This document shows positions 1 to 23,832 of a stretch of 64,000 nt of DNA, in pieces. The stretch is from Chaenocephalus aceratus. Taxonomy: Eukaryota; Chordata; Actinopteri; Perciformes; Channichthyidae. The position numbers were made by a program, and so were the translations under genes. A model generated the notes under the pieces. That model was not told where the DNA came from, did not search any database, and saw only the letters and a list, made by a program, of their open reading frames with translations. How positions within the stretch are numbered: the stretch's first letter is position 1; each line of letters starts with the position of its first letter. Location: positions 10,493,894-10,557,893 of the forward strand of contig CM043800.1 in NCBI GenBank assembly GCA_023974075.1, read 5' to 3'.

Positions 1-481
1 CTTACTCTGCCTTAGTTGTATTTAATTTGGTGTACTTATTATAAGTGATGATTGAATGTCTTGTCTTGTGTTTTGCGTGGTTACCCCGGAAGAATGGTTG
101 TTACAGCAGTTATAAATAATGGGATACCTAAATAAAGTAAAGTGAAGGTGCATGTTTGAGACTGTATATCAAATGTGTGTTGCACTGAAAAACATTTGAT
201 GTATAGATATTTCTTCTTTTTTAAGTTAGCATAAGCCCCAAACTCCTGTTGTGGTTCGGACTCTAGTCTAGTCTGTGGATTCATGCAGGGAGGGGCCAGA
301 TTTCTTTGGTCCGATCAAAGCTGTAGTTGGCATGTGTTCATGTATGTGCCCTTAAAGCTCTCTGCTGTGCAGAACTCTGGCATACACTGAAAGTGATCAG
401 TTTCAGTCGTCACAAATCTATTTTGGTTGGAGCATTGTCCAAAACTCTTCCCTCCACCCTGTCCTCCCTCCGCTCACTGAC
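1..481 (-). other. mms22l intron, left edge
   Basis: Follows the donor at 480-481 on the minus strand. No further mms22l exon or recognisable repeat is visible, so the next exon lies beyond the left edge. Confidence 0.7.
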
Positions 482-13170
<12,689 letters not shown>

Positions 13171-13859
13171 CCTGCCACTGTAGAATCAGTATCACCTTTA
13201 ATGACAAACATATTAATTACAAGATTGTTCCCCAAATCCTAGGTAATGTGTTCCATCAGTTACAGAAAAAAAGCAGCTGGCATGCACATACTCTATGAAG
13301 AAGATGCACGGTAAAAATGTGCATACAATATGTTAATGCAAGTAGAAGACAGCTATTATATGTATCTTACGCAGGACATTACAACAACTCACACAAAATA
13401 CCTAACAGGTCAGAAAACGATGTTAAATCAAACAGGAGCTGACATTATTTAGCTGTTTAAATATGACGTTTTCTTCTTATATTAACAATCTGGCAATTGT
13501 TTTTGTTGCCTTGCTTCAAAACTATAGATTACATGCTAAACAACATAGCAAGCTAACCTTACTTCACAATGCATCCCACAGGACAGCAGTTGTTGTTATA
13601 AAAGGATCTATCTCTCTACAAGGTGTATGCGTTTGCCAGTGAATAAGCCGACATCCTGATTTAACGTTTTTAGTAAGGTTAGTATCTGCTTATGAATGCA
13701 GAGTTAGCGTTAGTAAACCTACAAATCAACATTCCTAATAGGGAAACTAAACACAGGAGCGCTCCGAGAGAAACACATATTGTAAAACATTTACAACCTT
13801 GAATCCGGCTTCTTATGAAATGCTATATTCCGTAAATATAAAGCAACACACAGTTCACA

Positions 13860-14060
13860 TTGCTGTCAGCGCTCCGTTGTTTGGGTTTTCAGAGTCTCCC
13901 GCGCTTCCGCTTCACGCATGCGCTCACTCACCCTGCGCCCGTTGATTGGTCTGAAGTTTCAAAGTGGGCGTGACCCTGTCGAGTTGATCGACAGACAACA
14001 AGAGGGCTCACTGCCACGCGCTTCCTTCTTCGCATTTGTTGCTGCAGGTAGAGTGTGTTC
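13860..14060. promoter_or_regulatory. mms22l promoter, possibly bidirectional
   Basis: A CpG-containing stretch includes an NRF1-like palindrome (acgcatgcgc, 13914-13923) and an inverted CCAAT box (gattggtctg, about 13944). On the minus strand a strong donor (CAGG|GTGAGTGAG, exon end 13932) would join a short untranslated exon 1 to the acceptor at 13177, placing the mms22l start between about 13940 and 14040. On the plus strand a donor-like tgctgcag|GTAGAG lies at about 14047. The transcription start itself is inferred. Confidence 0.6.
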
Positions 14061-14760
14061 ATGCTCTGTACTTGTTTGACATGACTTATGCTTGTTTTAA
14101 CGTCTTTATTTCTCAAGTTTTGTGAAAGAGGAAAGTCAACGTCTTCACTGAAAACCCTGCGAACTATTTTCCCTCTCCTTAGAATGTTATTACATTCGTT
14201 TAACACGTTTTTGTTTAGTCTTTGTTTAAAAAAGAGTTACAGGTGTACGTTTCATTTACACAAAATATACAGGCCATAACAGAAACCCGCGAAAACACTG
14301 CTCAGTCTAAAATGTCCATATGGTTGTTATTAAATAAACGTGATAGCCTTTAGCACATGTAATATATGTTAATGAAAGTGCTTTTATGTTTGACCACAGC
14401 ACCTGCCCCATGACATGACTTTTTTTTAGACATGTTAGTATTATTAGTCACTTGTTATCACCCTGCAAGGGTACCACTACAATTATTACAGTGGTCTAAG
14501 TAGGATTTTATCCACGCTAACCCTAATTTCCATATGCAGATCTGTCTCTCCCAACAGTCCCTCTCGCCATCACACCATTTCTTGCATTCTAATGCATTCT
14601 CACATCTTTACAAAGTCCCCCCGTTCCGCCACACGCCGTGGATGTGCTCGTTTTGTCGACTTACACTTCGTTATTTCTCCACATTTGACTGGTCCAGTGA
14701 GGAGATGCACGGTATAGATTCAGTGTTTTGCATGCTCTAATTTGCACGTTTTATTACCAG

Positions 14761-14897
14761 GAGTAAGTGGACACAATAAAAATGGAGGCGTCGGGAGATT
14801 TGTTCCTTTACGATGCATCGACCTCCCTCCCTGCTTTCAACAGGAGGCAGCCCGTGTGTGTGTGTGTGTGTGAAGGCTCTGTCGCCTGCAAAGAAAG
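14761..14897 (+). other. Candidate plus-strand exon with ATG (unassigned)
   Basis: A pyrimidine-rich acceptor (tttattaccag) and an AAAG|GTAAAT donor bracket 137 bp. An ATG at 14782 opens MEASGDLFLYDASTSLPAFN and continues through a short CV run encoded by a TG repeat, leaving in phase 2. Joined directly to the convertase exon at 22723 it would be out of frame. It could be an untranslated exon or uORF of that gene, an exon of a divergent transcript, or chance. No homology was recognised. Confidence 0.3.
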
Positions 14898-16300
14898 GTA
14901 AATGCTTACTTTTTCTGTCACTACACTACAACCCCATTGAATCCTTTCTGTGCACCGTGGTGGTGCATGGAAGGGGTGAGGTCGTTTGAACCTGTTTACC
15001 CCCCCCCCCTTCTGATGTAGCCTCGTCTCCAGTCTGGATGCACTACTAGCAGGTTGACTTCAATATGAGACACACCACAATTCAAGACACAGGACTTTAA
15101 AATGTCATCACTATTAAGATGTGTTCCAGTCCATTCTCTGAATGCATTCCATGTTTCCTATGTATTATATTATCACAAGACAAGGAAGGGATTGTATGCC
15201 TATATTTGATACAGGGAGATTTTATTAGTAAATTACCTGATGTATACCTTGTCTATTGGACTGCTGTTGCTATCACAAATGACTGTCACTACTGACAGAC
15301 TACTGTAGAAGCAATGTTGAAATGTTGCCCCTCTGTAAAATACATTATAGTAAAAAAACACAGTCACAGTGTTGCCAGATTAGACCTCATTCAGGTTGTT
15401 AAAAGGTGGCGCTACACTGTGAATAGAAATGTCTTACCTGGGACAGTAGCGGAAGTGTAAGTAAAATAAAAGTTTACTGTGGCTCTGTTACAGTACATTC
15501 AGGTGCCCATAAGGCATGCCAATTACTCAGCGGTGACATGACAAGGGCCTGGCAAACATAAATTGAATGCAACCATTGTAAGTAACTTTAATAGTTACCC
15601 TTCTGCTTTCTATGGAGCCCTGGAAAAGACTAAGGTGGGGAAAAGTCAAAAATATCGTACTCAATATATAATGAGTACTTCAACAAACAATCTAGATTGC
15701 AAGGTAATCAAACAGAGTTGAACAAATGTTTCCATGGGTTTAACATGAATGTAACAATCAGAGGACTGAGTGGCCTCCTAGCCTACCTGAAAACATGTTC
15801 AGCTAGCCGGTGCCAAGCCAACTTTTATTTTAATTTGTATAAAACTACAACCAGCCAGGTGTAGTTTTGTCGAGTGCCGGGCTCTGAAGCCAGTTCGACA
15901 CCATGGCCACACAGTGACATTCCAACAAGACTATTGTTCTGTGCGTCACCAATTGTTTACTGATAAGCCATATGAGACTCTAGAATGGAGTCTGAGTTGA
16001 GAGATGTCGAAAACCAGATTGTTTCACACGTAGCCTTGTTAAAAGCTCATTTCAAGTTAGTTTCAAGCTAAAGAGTTGATAGGTTGATAGCCAATAGGTT
16101 CGGAGATTGTATTTGGTCTATGCGTTCCGTCTCTTGTGTTCTTCACACAGACTGTTTACCTGCAATTAACCAGAACCTTTTCAAACTTGACAGGGCATTA
16201 TTACTCAGACTAAAATTGGAAGCCTGATCCCAACTAATACCAGCATCTTGTCCCATTGCCTACCGTATAATCTGTTTTATAGAGATTATAAAGTTTTAGT
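14898..16300. other. Noncoding interval, nothing recognised
   Basis: It carries a poly-C run near 15000 and otherwise ordinary AT-rich sequence. No exon or dated transposon is identified. Confidence 0.5.
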
Positions 16301-16304
16301 TTTA

Positions 16305-16306
<2 letters not shown>

Positions 16307-16347
<41 letters not shown>

Positions 16348-16360
16348 ACACACACACACA

Positions 16361-16391
<31 letters not shown>

Positions 16392-16396
16392 CACAC
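16307..16396. repeat. (CA)n microsatellite, interrupted
   Basis: An about 90-bp CA tract with two ccac interruptions, directly upstream of a LINE fragment. Confidence 0.95.
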
Positions 16397-16444
16397 CAAT
16401 AAGTGCCCCTTTTGCAACTATTTGTTGACCTTATGTAACCTTAT

Positions 16445-16890
16445 TATAAAGCTTTGAATGGTTTAGGCTCAAAATACATTACTGACCTCCTGCTAAACTA
16501 TGAACCATCCAGATCTCTCAGGTCTTCAGGGACTGGTCAGCTTTCTGTCCCCAGAGTCAGAACTAAACATGGTAAAGCAGCGTTCAGTTATTATGCTCCA
16601 AATATCTGGAACAAACTCCCAGAAACCTGCAGGTCCGCTGCAACTCTGACTACTTTTAAATCCAGGCTGAAGACTTTTCTTTTTGTCCGCTGCTTTTAAT
16701 TGAACTATTCACATCTTAGACTGCACTGTAACTTTTATCCATGTATTTTTCTTAATGTTTATTTTATTATCTTTTCTTTTTAATGACTGATTTTAAATGC
16801 CATTTTCTTAATGTCTTTCGTTTTTTGTAAAGCACTTTGAATTGCCTTGTGTTGAAAGGTGCTATATAAATAAACTTGCCTTGCCTTGCT
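16445..16890 (+). mobile_element. 5'-truncated L2-type LINE, 3' end
   Basis: It encodes the C-terminal end of a reverse-transcriptase polyprotein (NGLGSKYITDLLLNYEPS, then YYAPNIWNKLPETCRS and LTTFKSRLKTFLF) and the 3' tail with gcactttgaattgccttgtg, tgctatataaataaac and ttgccttgcc. It is nearly the same as 44130-44572, so both derive from one family. Only the tail is present, as expected from incomplete reverse transcription. Confidence 0.88.
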
Positions 16891-17119
16891 GTATGTAATT
16901 CTGTCTGAAAATTGCAACTAGGGACAATGTATGGTGAATGCATGAATTTTCTTTCTATCGGACACTTCAGATTTAGATACTATATCCATGTCTGCGACGT
17001 TAACATTACTGTGGCAAATAAAAGCAAGTGGACTAGAGTTAAAGAATTGCAGGACGGCGACACAAATGATAAAATGCACCGCTTAATGTTGCTGTTTGTA
17101 GGAAAGATGACACTTTTCG

Positions 17120-17370
17120 CCGAACTGAATTGTGGGTAGCATAGCGGTCCGTCTCCGGCGTCAGAAGTTGAACAATGTTCAACTTCTGACGCCGGAGACG
17201 CCGGAGAGTAGCCAGCGCCAGCCAATCAAATCATATGCTAGTACAAGCTCTAGTCAATCAAACCGCTGCTTTTGTGTCAGGGGCGGGAGATTCATGTGAT
17301 TGGTTGTTGGTCGAGCTTCAGACGCACCCAGCTCCAAGCTTTTTTTGAAGCTGTAGTGTGGACGGGCCGT
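17120..17370. mobile_element. Fragment of a non-autonomous DNA element with a long central palindrome
   Basis: The words agtgtggacgggccgtta at the right side and the central palindrome at 17151-17199 resemble fish hAT-type MITEs. The left terminus was not defined. There is no coding capacity. Confidence 0.4.
17151..17199. repeat. Perfect 49-bp palindrome
   Basis: Two 24-bp arms (gtctccggcgtcagaagttg then aaca) are perfect reverse complements around a single central base at 17175. Confidence 0.97.
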
Positions 17371-17587
17371 TATTAGGCTATTTATTACATGATATAAAAC
17401 TGTTAACCTCTAATAAGAAACCAAGAACTCCTATAAGGAGAATTAAAAATAATACACAGGCCTACTTTAAAATAAATTAAACACAGCACTTGGGGAGTCC
17501 TCTGCCCATTTGAAGGAAACAAAAATATAATTAAAATGGGCCCACTTTGAAATAAATAAAACATATAGCTGCACCCTAAAAAGAGTT

Positions 17588-18180
17588 AAAGGTAGGGTAG
17601 GTAAGAATGGAGAAACCAGCTCGAGTGCGCTAGAATTTCAAAAAATACACAACCGGAAAAAATATGCCTCTTCCTTCAGACTTCCTTACAGAGCCCCTCC
17701 TCCAAAACACACGAACGCACACATGACCAATGAGGGCACGATATGAGTTTGTGCACAGATGGAAGGCTGACAGGCAGGTAGCCATCCAGTTACTTTAGCC
17801 GGGCCGGCTCAGATGATGGTCGTGCTTTTTACAGCGCTACGGCTTCCAGAGATAAACATTGTATGTATTTATTGTCAAAGCATTTAATATATTCATTGCT
17901 ATCGGGACGTTAAGAACATTCCATGGAATATAATAAAACGTGTTTTCTGAAATAAATTACATACCCCATTGAATTATGACTGAAGATCGTCAGCTGTCTT
18001 CCTCTCCCGTGTTGTTCCTCGATACGTAAAGGCTGCACCACCTTTGACAACTTCTCTCTACATATCAAACATACCAGGTAAACCAGCATCGTTTGCTGTG
18101 AAAGCAGACAACTCTGTTCACGCAGAATTAAATCCTGTGTTCCTCCGGTACTTTTCTTTGATTTATCCATAGTTCGCTCA
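17588..18180. repeat. Probable teleost interspersed repeat
   Basis: aaaggtagggtaggtaagaa followed by ggagaaaccagctcgagtgc is a start seen widely in fish repeats. The block continues without coding sequence to about 18180. Class and ends are uncertain. Confidence 0.35.
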
Positions 18181-18417
18181 TCGAGCCGGGGGTCAGGTTA
18201 TTCGCAAGAAAAGGCGCTCGCGCGGGACTGTAGCAGGATGTGACGCATATTTTAGTTGACCTAATTAAAACCGTTTTGTTTTTTTATTTATGTGTCACAG
18301 TATCACCTCAAAATACAAGATACGAAACATTTTCAACCATGCTAGAAAATATAAATAGTCCTACAAATACTTTTATTTTATTTCCTTCTTATTTTGTCTA
18401 AGCTCAAGGGAGCCAGA

Positions 18418-18472
18418 GCAGAGGGCTTAAAGGGCCGCATGCGGCTCGAGGGCCGCGGGTTGCCGACCCCTG
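18418..18472. mobile_element. hAT-type element terminus fragment
   Basis: gggccgcatgcggctcgagg followed by gccgcgggttgccgacccct g matches the typical 3' terminus of hAT elements whose ends read cagggg...cccctg. No partner terminus was found. Confidence 0.45.
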
Positions 18473-19645
18473 AGTTAGGCTATATATTATTGGGGGGATG
18501 TGTCCCCCACCAATGTATATGGTGAATCGGCCCTGGCTTACCCTTGTTGCCCTCTGAGCAGTAATGCATGATATTTTTACTGTTGTCAGACTCTTAAAAT
18601 AGTTTGACCTCAAAACAGCCGTCTATAAGTTTGGTTTAGAGTACAAATCGGGACATTGTAAAATAATGTTATCCTACGACCAGAGGTTTTGACCTCTGGA
18701 AATCCGTGTACATACAATTCCACCATTAACACCATCTCTTTAAAGAGTATAGTCAGAGGCTTGTAATGACTTTTGCATAATGACTTACATTCTCTTTTTT
18801 CATTGGGTCTGCTTTCTAAAAGATCTCTGCATTGTACAGAGGGAGAGCTAGTCTCTTTTATCTCCAGAAAAAAAAACCCTTGTGGCTACAGTTTGATCAA
18901 TTAAACTCCTGAAAGCCCCCCCCCCCCTCCTCCTTTCATTCATCTGCCTGAGAGGAATATAAAGTTATCAGTCTTCCCGAGCGATATGAGGACGGGAAAT
19001 AAGTAGTTGTCTATAAAAAGTCCCGGTACTTATCAGCGTCCCAGAAGGCCCCGAGGCCCTGACACTGTTCAATGTGGCTCGCTGTACTCATGCACTCACC
19101 CTTTGCTACACTCCCTCTCTGCCTGTCTACTCCATCTCTGCCTGAGGCCCCACTCCTCGCTGGTGGGGTGCACGCCGCCGGCCCTGCACCTCCATGGGAT
19201 TGACTAGGGCCCCGAGCCCCAAGTGAGGTTATCGATTTCAATCAGCGGCTTGGGAGATTGGAGTTGAAGGATGCTGTAGACCTTTAAACGGTGGTCAGAT
19301 GCACTCCTTGATGTTTGGGGGGAAATGCTGCAGGAGGAGGCTACTTTGCTTTTTGAAGAGAAGTCAGATAAACATACAAACAGAATTAAATGGATTGAGA
19401 AGATCTCAATCTTTCCAGTTGGAGTTCCAATGTGTTTTAGTGGGAGTGAAATTGCAGAATTTGTTCCAAAAAGTACAGAGATTACAGGCAATAGATTCCA
19501 TTTAAAACAATGATGTAAGGCTGGCAACTAGCAATTGTATTCATTATTAATTATGTTAAGATTACTTTCTCAATTAATTTGATTATTTTTTGAGGGTTTT
19601 ATTTTTCTCATACGGTTTGTGCCCGGTTTCTGTTGTGATTGGTCC

Positions 19646-20009
19646 TGTTAGGATTTGTCTGTGTTGGTATTTTTCGTGTCCTTTTCTATCTTTGGGTTTC
19701 CTATTTTATTTTGTAAAGTGTTCACCCCCGTTTCCTGCCTGTTTGCTTTCTGTCGGTTTCCCTCTCTGATTACCCAATTGTGTTCACCATGTGTTTTCTC
19801 CTCCCTCCTCACATGTCTCGTGTTTATGTGATTAGTCCTGGGGTGTATTTAAGTTCTGGGTTTCTGTCTCTCTTTGTCGGGTTTGTCTTGTGTATTGGCT
19901 TGTCCTCGGTGAGTGTTCTGTTCTGTATTTGTCAGCATAGCCTTGAAATAAAGGAATTATTTGTACGTTAATCTGCATTTGGGTCCTACCTGCTTCACAC
20001 ACCGTAACA
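19646..20009 (+). mobile_element. Solo LTR of a gypsy-type retrotransposon
   Basis: A 364-bp unit begins TGTTA and ends TAACA (inverted termini) and is flanked by perfect 5-bp duplications GGTCC (19641-19645 and 20010-20014). A TATTTAAG box lies near 19845 and an AATAAA signal near 19946, in the order expected of an LTR. The tail tctgcatttgggtcctacct is typical of fish gypsy LTRs. No internal coding region adjoins it, so it is the relic of LTR-LTR recombination. Confidence 0.85.
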
Positions 20010-20034
20010 GGTCCTCAGCTTGGAAATGTGTCTG

Positions 20035-20215
20035 TAAAGTGCGAGTGTTACATAGCAATGTCATTATGTTATGGAAGTAAACAAAGGAGTCCATTGGAGT
20101 CAGTGGGAGAGAAACTCCGTCTGACGTCAACGTTTAGCCTTTGACGACCATTTGCATGCACACAAACCTATAAAACACACTACAAGAAAGGGAAAACCAA
20201 AAACTAGCATAATAG
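20035..20215. repeat. Teleost interspersed repeat fragment (aaaggggccct family)
   Basis: The blocks gcgagtgttacatagcaatg, gaagtaaacaaaggag and aagaaagggaaaaccaaaaa recur at 46400-46715. It ends tagcataatagggtgact, the inverted form of the family start. Confidence 0.55.
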
Positions 20216-22727
20216 GGTGACTTGAAATATCATGGAGACTGAATTGGCAGATTTGAAAAACTGGAACATCAAAATGTTAGCACTTTGCTTCAAATGTTAA
20301 TTAACAATCCATCAAAGATCAATAGATTCAATTGTAACAATTATGTACTTTTGCAGCTAACAATTGCTTAAATTATTTATTAATCAGCTGATTATCTTCA
20401 TAATTATTGATGTATTTTTTTTTTGGTGTGAAAATGTCAGAAATAAGTAAAAAAACGTCCAACACTATTTACAGAAGCTCAAGTTTCCCGCCAACATTCT
20501 AAAACCCTAAAATCTTTAGTTGAACATCTTGAGGGCTCACACAAAACCGCACAATTGTGAAAATGAAACATCAAAAATGTTTAGCACTTTCACTTTAACT
20601 TAAACTCCTGTCAAAAAAAGATGGAATGGTTGTCCATGACATTTTTGCCAAATAGCTACTAAGAAATTCAGCCTTTTGTTGTTTAGGAGCTATGTGTGTA
20701 TTTGGAAAGAAACTTACTAACAAGTTATAAAATCACTTTTCTAATAACTTTATGTATAAACTCACTTGTATATAAATATACAAAGATATTGACAATATTC
20801 GTGGATCAGCAGTAAATGTTAGTTGCATAATCTGTGGGAAGGAGTGGGAGTGTAAGCAATTAATGTTCTTCAATAATGCATTCATCCTATGGTCTGAGTG
20901 TTTTTTTCTTCTTGTCAAGTAGTCACTGAGAAGAGAGGTGACAACTTGTCATTGTATCACAGTTCACAGGAAAGCGCAGGCATAGAAAAGCCTGATAAAG
21001 TTCCTGTTTTGCTTAAAGAGGAAGTTAGTTCACACAATGAGAGCACCGCTGCCTTTCTGCTCTCAGAAGCATTTGCATCAAGGCCAGGAGATTAAACGTG
21101 TGGGTTGGGAACTGGAGAGAGTGCGTTGTCTAGCTCGGGGCCCCCCGATGCCAGAGTTCTAGCTTTCATCGCACTGGGTGAAAGATTTCTCCTGGACGCT
21201 TCACTCCGGCTACAGGTGGGTGGTGCGCATGATGTAGGTGGCAGCCGCTGTGGATTTCGTGCAAGAGTACAGAGGAGGTGGCTGTGGGCAAATTGCTTCA
21301 CAATTGCCAATGCAGAGATGCTGAATCCCACACTCTTTAAACTCATGTGTGTAGTTAGATGGGATTTGGAGTGTTGTGTTAAGGTTTAAAATCGTAGGTG
21401 TTTGTGTTTTTTTAATGTGGATATTAATAATGTCAGTTTTTAAACTTTATTTTAGGGAGAGAGCATCCAGTGGGATTCTGGAAAGTTTTGTTTATAAGTT
21501 TAGAACTGAACAATGTAAAAGAGCAAATATTTGTTTATCTTTTCGGTCTGGGTCCAGGTTATCAAATGTGAGGATGTGATGCTTTTCATAATCATTTATG
21601 ATACATACACTTTTGAGTGTAGATAGGACAACATTTGCAATAGAATATGTCATGTTGGGCATTTTTCACAATTTCTACTTTTACAAATAATGAATGGAAT
21701 AGTCATGAGTTTCACCCTTACCGTCATGCTTTCTTTATACTATGTTTGATGATATCAATATATGATTTACTGTAATAACTATACAGTGTTATTACAGGCT
21801 TTCAATGAATGGTGCAGGAATGAGCTCAAACATTTCGGTTAAAAAAAGGTTAAAGAGTTGTTCCACAACATAAAATACCCAATAAATATGTTATTAGCCA
21901 AATCGTACATTTCTCAATCTTTTATGTGTCATTTAAACACAGCAGTTGCTAATAAGTCACCTAATGAAACTACTAAACATCATCAACCTGAAGTGGAGAT
22001 GATTCTGCTGAACTAAACAAGTATCATAAACGTTAATTTACCACATACATTACAGTATCTTGTTTTCTGCAATTTTTGGAAATCCAATGGAAAAATCCCA
22101 ATCCTTTTTGCTGAGGGATCCGTCTTAATTCAGATTACTTTATTGTCAATCAAATCTATGTGAAATGGAAATGTGTCCTTGGCACTGGCAAATAAAGCCC
22201 ACTCACCATACACAGAACAACACACAATGTATACACACACAAATAGGGAAATTACCTAAAGTGACAAAGTGGCTTGTCTTAATACAATTACTGAGGGTTT
22301 TGTTTTTGGAATGGCTTGACGGTGTTGGTGTCAGAATGTCCTAAGAAGGATCCTTTAGGCTTGAAAAGGGGGCTTACGTTTGAGTCAATGTGTGTGTGTG
22401 TGTGTGTGTTGGAGGGGATAGTTATTTAAACAGACTGTTATTTAGGAGAGTCACAGCCGATGGAATAAAGGACTTCTAATAGTCTTTTTTCTGGCCATGC
22501 TAACATCAAGGTTGGCTTGAGTAAATACTTCATCACGCCACCACTTCTAAACTAGTTTTACTTCTAGGAACACACTCTAATATCATTTCTAAAGAAGTAA
22601 TGTGGGTTAAGACTGTCCTAAAATATACATTATGGACTTGCATTTAAATAAAAGTTTGCATTTTCTACAACTATTTGGTAACTAATCAGTCCTTTTCTCC
22701 CATGTCTTCTTCTTTTGTACAGGCTCC

Positions 22728-22892
22728 ATGTTCAGTGCAGTTGTGCTGGTGCTTGTCTGCCTGATGCAGATGAAGCTAGTGACCACAGAGGGGCATCGTG
22801 GGACCAACGTCTTCTATGCCGTGCAAATGGACAGAGGCATCAGAGCCGCCAGAGCTCTGGCTGAGCAGCACACACTGGAGTTCATACAGCAG
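22728..22892 (+). CDS. Proprotein convertase (subtilisin/kexin family), coding exon 1: signal peptide and start of prodomain
   Basis: Proprotein convertases are calcium-dependent serine proteases of the secretory pathway that cut precursors after paired basic residues. This exon encodes 55 residues: a hydrophobic signal peptide (MFSAVVLVLVCLMQMKL), then RGTNVFYAVQMDRGIRAARA and LAEQHTLEFIQQ, ending in phase 0 at CAG|GTCAGT. The pattern N..A....G...A...A......Q fits the start of the PC prodomain, whose exon 1 ends at the same place in PCSK1 and furin. A pyrimidine tract and tacag acceptor precede the exon at 22723, five bases before the ATG, so an upstream untranslated exon is expected. PCSK1 is the closest match I can judge, but the sequence is divergent, so no symbol is given. 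Confidence 0.78.
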
Positions 22893-23799
22893 GTCAGTGC
22901 ATGTTTAAAAGCCCCTTGTTGTTGCCTCCGCATACTGTATATAGGCCTGGATCTTACATTTCCCTGTTACTGAGGGTTTTTTTCAAGAGCTGCCAAAGTG
23001 CTGACTTCTGTTTCCTATTTGAGGGATATCTGACTTTCATCAAATTACAGCAGCCTTTCTGAATATTTCATATCTGATCAAAGGCACTAGAGTCTACACA
23101 CATATAAGGACACATACATGCACATACACACTCCTATCTAACCAGTTCACGCCTGTGAGAAACTCCAATATGTGGAATAGGCTCCAGTTGAATGTCTTCA
23201 GAGATGATTGGGTCTTTACCTATTTGCCTGAGTTTTAATCTGTCATAGTGAAATCTTTCCATTTGTCAGAAGACTACATGTGATTTATCCACATCAATAC
23301 TTTAAAGGTTACTTTGGGTGTTGAGTCTGAAATGGTGTCAGCTCCCTTAAAAAAAGAAATTCTCTGCTGCAGTAAAAAAATGTATAAAAGGCTCTGAGCG
23401 GGTCTTGGATAGCTGGAATACTGTATTTCTTTTGTAAGAGCGAGTTTAAAGAGGCTGTTCAAGGGCATAACATATTTTGAAAGGAACTTCTTCTGACTGT
23501 CTGAAAATCCCACATTACGTCACACCTACAGTCTCCAAGAGTCCCCTTAAAAGAATTTAGCATCACTTAAGCATGTTTAAAAGAATGAACTTTGGCAGCA
23601 GGTGCTTGTTTCTCCATCAATAAAAGAACAGTCTGATTGGAGTTATTGATGAGTGATACGGAAAGAGTGTGTGTATGCGTTTTGGCATTATTGATAAGAG
23701 TTAGGGGAGTAGGGGACGGTGTCTGCTGGCCCGGTGTGAGGCCGTGTGCAGCGCTGGCCCTGGGGAACGGGGACGCAAGCTCATTTCAACCTTGGCCCC

Positions 23800-23832
<33 letters not shown>

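Noticed and set aside
13928..14206. 92-codon open frame on the minus strand upstream of mms22l
   Set aside because: It crosses the promoter and ends at the probable exon 1 donor. No similarity to MMS22L, whose ATG at 13170 fits better.
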